Position numbers and translations under genes: made by a program. Shown here piece after piece: positions 57,025 through 64,000 of a stretch of 64,000 nucleotides of DNA (position 1 is its first letter; every line of letters begins with the position of its first letter). Source of the DNA: Pararge aegeria (Eukaryota > Arthropoda > Insecta > Lepidoptera > Nymphalidae); NCBI RefSeq assembly GCF_905163445.1, contig NC_053194.1, forward strand, positions 11,636,921-11,700,920, read 5' to 3'. The notes beneath the pieces are model-generated. The model was not told the origin of the DNA and did no database searches. It saw only the letters and a program-made list of their open reading frames with translations.

Positions 57025-57410
57025 CAACTAATGTTGAAGAATGCACAAGTATACTTCATAATGAATCACCCTTTAAAAATATTAAATCAAAAGAAGCATT
57101 TTTATTTTTCCATACAAATGAGTTTAAACATTCTAAGTGTTTACTTATGACAACCCTACTGAAGATAAAAGACCGACACGCGCTTAGTGCCTACGCTACG
57201 CGACGCGTACCTAATAAAGTGACAGGAGTCACATGATTTTAATTTTACATCTGATGTTGGGTCTGTATCTTATTTCTGTCATTAAAAACTAGTTAAGTGG
57301 TTTACTAGTGGTAAACTATTAGGTTTTCAGTTTCACAGATAAGTCTCAGAGACAGTACATAATGTACTTCTAAAGCCCGAGAAGTATTCTTTGGGTTTCC
57401 ATTTACACTT
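57025..57410 (-). repeat. Dispersed repeat L, copy 2
   Basis: Inverted relative to the copy at 3765-4140. Shared in the same order: AGACTTATCTGTGAAACTGA-like, GTGACTCCTGT, GTACGCGTCGCGTAG, GTGTCGGTCTTTTATC and GGGTTGTCATAAGTAA (read on minus). Similarity is high but with many substitutions, so both are old copies of one family. Confidence 0.75.
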
Positions 57411-58244
57411 TGTATAAATCTTTAAATTTTGTATCCAACGTGAAAATAAATTTCAAATTGGATTTGTCGATTCTGAGGCAACCTTAAAGGGTTAAAACCT
57501 ACAAAATATTTAGCTTTGTAATATTACTGACTGTGCACCGCAGTTTCCTTCCTACTTTAACTTAAAATTGTCTATTCACTCTTACATTGCAGACGAATAC
57601 GTGTAATACTGAATACGTTTGCTTTCGTTCTAAGACGAGATCCTAACCATCATTTTAAATGTAGCATAGTTCATTCGCTGCATAGGCCACTACTATTTCT
57701 AGTTTAAATTAAGTGAATTTTAAACAAAAAATCTTAGTTTGCTGCTACTTTAACTTATTTACTCCACGTTGCTTATGTAGGGCGAGAAAAAGTAGGTTGT
57801 AAGTTAACACTTGTCGGTAACTTAACAGACTTTGCGGCTAAGTGACGTTTTCACACTTCAAGTGTTTGTAAAGTGTAAAGTAAGTAAGTTCATTAAAAAC
57901 TGCGGTTACTTGTATTTGAAAGAATCGTTTATCTTCAACTAACTTTTTATACATTATTTTGAGTTTATTTGTTATTATTCATAAGCAATATTCAGCTAGT
58001 TTAGTTTAACTTGCCATTATTATCCATAAAAAACCACGGTGATTTTTTTCACTCAGCTGTTAAGTACACATACGATTTTATTCTGGTATTACATACTTAA
58101 TTAAAAAACACTGCCCAGTTGAATCAGGGCTTTAATTTCGTATTGTAGAAAACAAAATGATGTACCTAAGATTTATGTCACTTAATAAATCTTTCATAAT
58201 TTTGCAGGATTTAGTAAGTACAATACCTAACTAGTTTAGCTAGC
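57411..58244. other. AT-rich intergenic DNA, nothing recognised
   Basis: No ORF of note; no repeat match. Confidence 0.45.
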
Positions 58245-58730
58245 AAATCATCATCATCATCATCATATCAACTACTGGCCCACTACAGGCCGGGTACGGG
58301 CTCCTCCCACAAAGAGATGTGTTTTTCTTAATTTTATATTTTTAATTTATATTTTTTTTTTCGTGAAAAATAACATAACTTAACCTCTAATGAATAAAAC
58401 GATGATCATTGTAAAAGTATAAAACTGCGTAACAGTGATCACGCCCACCTCCAAAACTTAACATTTACCACTGTTCACTGAATATATATCAAGAAATCTA
58501 AAAACATTCAAAAATATTAATTAAAATGAAATAAGATAAAAAAAAACAACGATCAAAAGGGATACATGCAATAAGGCCGCCGTCCTTTTACACTGGCCCA
58601 GTTCGGTGTGGTGGACTCCAGAAACACCTTTGAGAACATTATGCGGAACTCTCAGGCATTCAGGTTTCCTCACGATGTTTTCCTGAGACGTTGAGCAAGT
58701 GCTATTTTAATTCAAAGTTAAAGTCAAATA
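58245..58730 (-). mobile_element. Dispersed repeat E, antisense copy split by an insertion
   Basis: The left part (CATCATCATCATATCAACTA to CTCCTCCCACAAAGAGATG, 58250-58320) and right part (CACTGGCCCAGTTCGGTGTG to GATGTTTTCCTGAGACGTTG, about 58590-58695) belong to one repeat E copy. Between them lie about 250 foreign bases that include repeat F (58375-58445). Confidence 0.65.
58375..58445 (+). repeat. Dispersed repeat F, copy 2
   Basis: CTAATGAATAAAACGATGAT, AAAGTATAAAACTGCGTAAC and AGTGATCACG match 27760-27835. It lies inside the insertion that splits repeat E. Confidence 0.6.
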
Positions 58731-58895
58731 TGTCTTTACTCAAATAGGCACATAGATGGCACTTTTGTTGCGTGCATTACATGTAAAATATGACATAGAA
58801 GTTAGTTAAAGGCGATAACTACATTCGTCAACTTAAAACTAAAGCTACGAGGGTTCCAAACGCCTCCTTCTTAGACCAGGGCGCGTTTGGAATTA
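58720..58895 (-). mobile_element. LINE family H 3' end, antisense, with a terminal inversion
   Basis: AAAGTCAAATATGTCTTTAC, GGCACATAGATGGCACTTTT, GCATTACATGTAAAATATGA and AAAGCTACGAGGGTTCCAAA read as the reverse of LINE H. At 58867-58895 the next LINE H segment (TTCTTAGACCAGGGCGCGTT) appears in the opposite orientation. Confidence 0.7.
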
Positions 58896-59814
58896 GAATT
58901 CACATAACTTATTAAAAGTTAGAAATGCAAGCTGGGATTGGAATTCATACCCATTGGGCAATCACGGCTTGGCAAAAATACTGCAGTCATTTTTTCACTC
59001 AGTTGTGGAGAACACATACTTTTTTTTCAGACATACATAATTGAACATACATGGGGTTTTAGCAGAGAGCAAAGTTTACTTAGAAAGTACAATACATATC
59101 TATATATTATGATGAAAATGAAGTTGTATTGCAATTACATATTATTGTTTGTAATATAAAAATCCTTGTAGATTGTTTAAATGACTTTTTACGTTGACGT
59201 TTAAACTTCGGTAAAAGAGTTTGGAATAAGAGCTGGAAAGCGGAAAAACAACAGACACAGCATAATACCCACCTCAGTACACCCTTTTCATTATCGACCC
59301 ACACACACCCACATATTAATTTTATACTTACTTGATATTGTTTTAAACTTGTTCATGCAATTTATAAATACAATTAAATAACTTGAACTTCGCTTAATAG
59401 TAAAGTTCAATAAACTTATAACTATTAAACTAAATCACACTCAACGTAATCAATAAAAATGCTAATTGTTAGTGCAGCCAATCCGTATCCGGCGCTTAGT
59501 CCCACCCACATACGCCATCTTGTATGTACGTACCTAAATTCATGCGCGAGCGCAGAATTAGCGCACGATACTTCTATTTTTGTAAACTTCGAGAACTAGC
59601 GTAAATGAGAGAATAACAGGTAGGTAGGTAATAGTTAATTTGAGAGTCAATCATCTTTTTCATGATCACTTGCCTATTTATCACTACCGGGCCCATTATT
59701 ATCATATAAGGTTAATAACCGCATACCCATAACGGCATAACAGGGTGTGCACATGGCATATTTTTAAACTTTTGGCTGAAACTACTGAGAATTTCTCAAC
59801 AGGTTTGGACCTTG
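58896..59814. other. Intergenic DNA, nothing recognised
   Basis: Two short overlapping frames on opposite strands (58938-59159, 59107-59304) lack family resemblance. Confidence 0.4.
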
Positions 59815-60052
59815 ACTGTCCTGACTTGTGACAAGTGATGATACAGTCTAAGATGGTAGTGGGCTAACCTGTTAGGGAGTATGGACATACCCCTATACGG
59901 TTTCTACGCGAAATCGCACCGGTACACTGAGTCACTTAGTAGCCACGGCCAAAATCTTCCACCAGTCAATTCCCAAATTGACCCTGCCGGAATTTAACCA
60001 ATGACCTCCTACTTAAATTCACAGCGCTCACCTTTACGCCAGGGAGGTCGTC
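59815..60052 (-). mobile_element. tRNA-derived SINE family B, near full length
   Basis: Antisense AAGTGATGATACAGTCTAAG, GGGCTAACCTGTTAGGGAGT, ACGCGAAATCGCACCGGTAC, GACCCTGCCGGAATTTAACC and CAGCGCTCACCTTTACGCCA. Confidence 0.8.
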
Positions 60053-60444
60053 AAAAAGTTAAGTTAAGAAAAACCCAATACAGAATGATTTTAGGGAATT
60101 CAATTCAAGACCACGTAGCCACTTAACTAACTAGGAATATTTGCTTTTGAGACCAGGCTTATATTCCTGGGATATCGATAAACAGAAACTCAGAAATTAT
60201 CTTGAAATGTTTGCATATAATGAATCCCAATGGGATTTTCATGCTTATGTATTTAGTTTACTAGTTTATTTTCTGATAATAGCTTGAATTTTAGTTGAAA
60301 GTTTCTCAAAGAGATGTTGTTATGATATTAATTTTCCAATTTCGGCTCGGATTAGCTGCGGCAACAATATTTTAGACTAATTTTTCGGAACTGTGATGCG
60401 ATAGTTAGATTCCAGGTTTCTTTTTAAATAAATATGTATGGTAT

Positions 60445-60703
60445 GTATATTACGACAATAAACACATCGCCATCTAGTCCCATAGTAAGCGTAGCTTGTA
60501 TTATGGGTACTTTCTAGGATGACTGATGAATATATTTTATGAATAATATAGGCAAATAAACACTCATAACATATATAATATTCAGATTAATACTCAGACA
60601 CTGAAAAACATTCATGTTCACAACAAACATTTTTCCAGACATGGGAATCTTACCCACAGCCTTGGACACATGAAGGGTCACTGCCTACTGCGCCAATCTT
60701 TCG
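60445..60703 (-). mobile_element. tRNA-derived SINE family A, full-length copy
   Basis: Antisense GTATATTACGACAATAAACA, ATCGCCATCTAGTCCCATAG, AAGCGTAGCTTGTATTATGG, CACTGAAAAACATTCATGTT, and the head with CACTGCCTACTGCGCCAATC. Confidence 0.8.
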
Positions 60704-61806
60704 TACTATTAGATATCAAAATGTGAGTGTAGGTATCTACGAATCAGTAATTAAAAGTATTTGGTTGGATATTTTTTTCTTTATTGTGTTTATGCATTTA
60801 TATTACATAAATATCTCACAAGAATTATATATCTAATATAACGAAAATAATAATATCCTCGAAATTCCGATCACGAAACGTTATCTATCAATTTTCCCTT
60901 TAATTTTTACGCATGGATGGGCATCACATCAAAATGATCTTAAATGGAGGCATCGTTATATTCGATTATTTGTTGCCGTTATTTGAGGCAATCAACATAA
61001 AATTTAACAGATGACCTATTTTTTCAAGCTTGCGGAAGTAAATGGAATAGACACGATATCAGTTGCTGCTCTTTGATATAATTACACTTTGCTCTTTGAT
61101 ATAGTTACACTTTTACAATTCTGCTCGAATTTGGAACGAATAACATCGTGTAATGTGTAGTGTTTTTTTTTTAATTAATTTATTATCACGCGTTTGGATG
61201 CAATCTCCTGGTGGTATCTGGTGGAGTGACGAACGACGGACGACGGTGGACCGGCTAAGTTAAACGCGCGTGCCTACAAAATGCCTGCTTAGGTACTCTT
61301 TATTAGTGTATATTAGATATTTAGTGTATATTAGAAACAAGGAAGTAGAGCGCTTTTTTTGTATCCATGGGATATCAATTTTATGAGAATGCAGATCCTT
61401 GCGATGCCTTTGTTGGTAATAAGGGGTGGTGAATAGTTCTGAGCACACTCGCCGAAATATGTTTTTAAGAATATAGATAGACAATCTTGCAACGCTGTTT
61501 CAAACCTGGAAGTTTTTAATGCCAAGTCACCCATTATATTCAAAAAAGGAATATGTACAAAAGGTTTATAGGTAGTAATCCCAGCGGTGCATCAAGAGAC
61601 GTTCTGTAGCTAGTGCTGTATTTGCGGGGCGGTTTCAAACACTAGATTATTGCTATTGATTGACATACAGTTTTATTGTGAAAGCAACAAATAAAAAAAA
61701 CATATAAAACTGCAAATACAATTTTATCGTAACATAGAAGGTACAATTTTAGTTATTAATTCTAGCGATAAAAAAGTCGAATTGGCAGTTGGATCACTGT
61801 ATTTTA
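60704..61806. other. Intergenic DNA, tandem duplication only
   Basis: Apart from the 23-bp duplication at 61068, a partial repeat TTAGTGTATATTAGA occurs near 61303-61333. No gene. Confidence 0.4.
61068..61113 (+). repeat. Tandem duplication of a 23-bp unit
   Basis: GCTCTTTGATATAATTACAC plus TTT at 61068-61090 is repeated with one change (A to G) at 61091-61113. Confidence 0.85.
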
Positions 61807-62127
61807 TTACCAGTGTAATACACAAAACACAATATAATTAATATTGGCTTTAGATACAAAGGTCGCATAGACAAAAGGGGCCGCCATTGTGAGACGTTTT
61901 ATCGTTGCCGAGTATAAACAAACATTACCGAAAGTATTGATTTCCCCATATCTCATATCTCACTCAATAGTAATCAACGATTAACTATCGAACATGTGCG
62001 TTGTCGTGTCCGCGCGTTTCGACGCAGCACTCACTGTCAACGATCACAAATGGCGGCCGTAAAAGTCTTCGCGGCTAATTTACTGCCCCATCATGAGTTC
62101 GGATCTTGTTCAGGCCATTATGTTTGA
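61807..62127. promoter_or_regulatory. Possible divergent promoter with two opposed ATGGCGGCC starts
   Basis: A GC- and CpG-richer block (about 61870-62120) contains GGCCGCCAT at 61879-61887 and AAATGGCGGCC at 62048-62058, pointing away from each other. Each ATG opens a short frame: 26 codons on minus (61887 down to 61807) and 25 codons on plus (62050-62127). The contexts ACAATGG and CAAATGG are good for initiation. The motif matches the YY1/Pho core (GCCAT). No downstream exons are recognised, so this is a promoter-like patch at best. Confidence 0.2.
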
Positions 62128-64000
62128 TGTAGGCGTTACCATGTTGATTCTTAAGATATCTCACGGTTTAACGATGCGCGGGATTATTCTGGGTGCTTAC
62201 ACAGACGTGACCACAAACAGTACACACAGATTTTCGATTTACGACACATACGGTGTGAATAAGTACCCCTGATATTACAGAAAACTTAAAGAAAAGAAAC
62301 TAAAAATAACGTTATTATGTTACTAGTACCACATTGAAATCACAGGACTGCTATATATGTAGAGCAACAAGAAGGTCTACACTGTTAGGTATACTTGTCT
62401 GCTAAATGAACTTTTTACACAGAGAATTAAAGAAAGAAATTAAAATTGCAGCAGCAGTGAGCCAGTGAGCCAGTGATAAAAAATTAATATTACCATGATT
62501 CAAATTAGTTGCATACTTTAATTTTCAATATTTGTATAAAACATAGTGTAAATTCTTCGTCGATCTTGTCCAAAACGTGACCGCAAGTCATACAGATTTG
62601 CAATTTGCAACACATACAGAGAAATATTCTTCTTTAATTTTATGGGAATCGAAAAGAAAACTAACTTAAAAAAGCAAAAAGAATAAAATTAAATACATGT
62701 GATTGAATATGTAAAAACGTGGAAGATTTAAGCTCTTAGTCCCCATGTCATATTACAATGGATGCTTTCAAATAATTGAAATAGTAACTTTAATCAAACA
62801 TAAACTATTTTGTAAACTACTAAATTACTTTAAAGAAACAAATCTTCTTATAGTTTTTCATTGCGTACATATTACAAAGGTTAAAAAGTTTTTCTTCAGA
62901 ATAAGGTTGCCAATAAGCATGTATGCTAAGTTACATGCAAAGTGAGTGTGATTGTTTCCTTTAAAAGGCGCGATGTCATTTCTGTTTCTAGTTAATGTGA
63001 GAGCGGCTTCAATACAACGATAATATTCTAATTAGATTCTAATTGGATTTGTTTGATCAGATTCACTTTATTTAATTGTTAAATATTTATGAGCATTATT
63101 TATATAAACTTCGAGTACCTAGACGATCACTTTCTACTCAACGTTTTTATTTTGTAAAGCGTGTTTTTCGGAGAAGATAATTTAAAAAATAAACCTGTCA
63201 AGTAAAACGTTAAATAAATACTAACTTTCATCCCAATTGTTTAATTGTTCGAGTACCTCAGGGACCATTCAGCTAACGTCCCAAATCAGTACCGATAGTT
63301 ATAAGACATAGTTTTTCTTTTTAGATCATTTGTATTCATATTTTTTTTTAAGGCAGTTTTATTTAACCCAATATATATTTTTTTACACTTTTAGGTCAAT
63401 AATATTGAGTAGACAAGGCAGTTTCCCGAATTTGCGAAACTATGTTGAGATGAAAAGTTCAACAAGGGAACGTTTTAAAAAAAAGAGCAATACATAAAAA
63501 AACATTAATATGTTAATATTCTTGCTATTTTCAAATTATTTTTAATTTTTCTATGTTATCAATTGTACACCGTATGTCAGAATCACTTTTTGTTCAGGTA
63601 TTTTTGCAGTCCATTAAAAAAAAGTCGTAGTGACATAAACTATTGCTTGTATATACTTACATAAAAGGTCCAGGTCGCGAAAGTGCATTGCAGTAGCTGA
63701 TTTTTCTACAATTTCTACCGCAACAACGAGGCTTGGCTTGATATGAATATTATAAAGCATAAAACTATTATTATATCATTGGCTCGATGTAAGATTTGTA
63801 ATGCTGTATCGACAGTGTATGCTGGGAAGCATTTATTAGTGGCATTTATTAAAGACAGATATTAATCTACCAAATTTATCCAAACCTTTTTATCCTCTCG
63901 TTATCTCAGAGATCAACGTAGGACGTTTTATTAGTATTTCCGAATGACTGAATCTGTGGCATTAAAAGTCGGGGATCTATTTTTATTGGCTAGCCTAATG
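62128..64000. other. AT-rich intergenic DNA to the window end
   Basis: GTGAGCCA is tandemly repeated near 62457-62475. No supported exon was found downstream of the promoter-like patch. Confidence 0.4.

Overview
The window looks like AT-rich nuclear DNA from a lepidopteran insect, probably a butterfly. The evidence is the repeat content: two tRNA-derived SINE families in many copies, several LINE 3' ends of lepidopteran type (one ending in a GACTTT microsatellite, one with the CTTGCCGGCTTCTTCTCGG block, several with GAT-rich tails), and one clearly arthropod protein gene. Family or genus cannot be fixed from the sequence alone; nymphalid is my guess.

Only one protein-coding gene is well supported: an intronless Toll-type receptor at 35743-39774 (+, 1343 codons). 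Its ectodomain is typical of the long insect Tolls (18-wheeler/Toll-7/Toll-6/Tollo clade): signal peptide, about 23 leucine-rich repeats, a Cys-rich C-cap/N-cap pair, 5-6 further repeats, a second C-cap and one membrane helix. The cytoplasmic TIR domain is unusual. Box 3 and the central beta-strand/helix survive, but the box 2 / BB-loop Arg-Asp-x-Pro-x-Gly signature is replaced and box 1 is altered, while the 4-kb frame stays intact. A CpG-rich block (35485-35665), a TATA box (35688) and an initiator-like site 30 bp downstream mark a probable promoter just upstream.

The other roughly 60 kb is repeat-rich and gene-poor. From 1 to 34 kb it holds LINE 3' ends (669-1140, 5945-6050, 6495-6690, 9545-9795, 12935-13050, 22320-23040, 23910-24032, 32721-33000), SINEs, three copies of a foldback hAT-like MITE (6903, 23719 and 44119; two have perfect 8-bp target duplications) and unnamed dispersed repeats present in pairs. 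From 40 to 64 kb the same families recur. Several perfect short hairpins lie inside or next to old repeat copies; at least four have one arm that is ordinary repeat sequence and a second arm that is its inverted copy, which suggests template-switch mutation.

Weaker candidates for coding or regulatory DNA are an open, GC-richer block with splice-site-like ends at 34772-35069, a GC-richer 67-codon frame at 17607-17810, a possible divergent promoter at 61870-62130 with two ATGGCGGCC starts facing away from each other, and a small CpG patch at 4640-4730. No tRNA gene, rRNA, CRISPR array or viral sequence was recognised.
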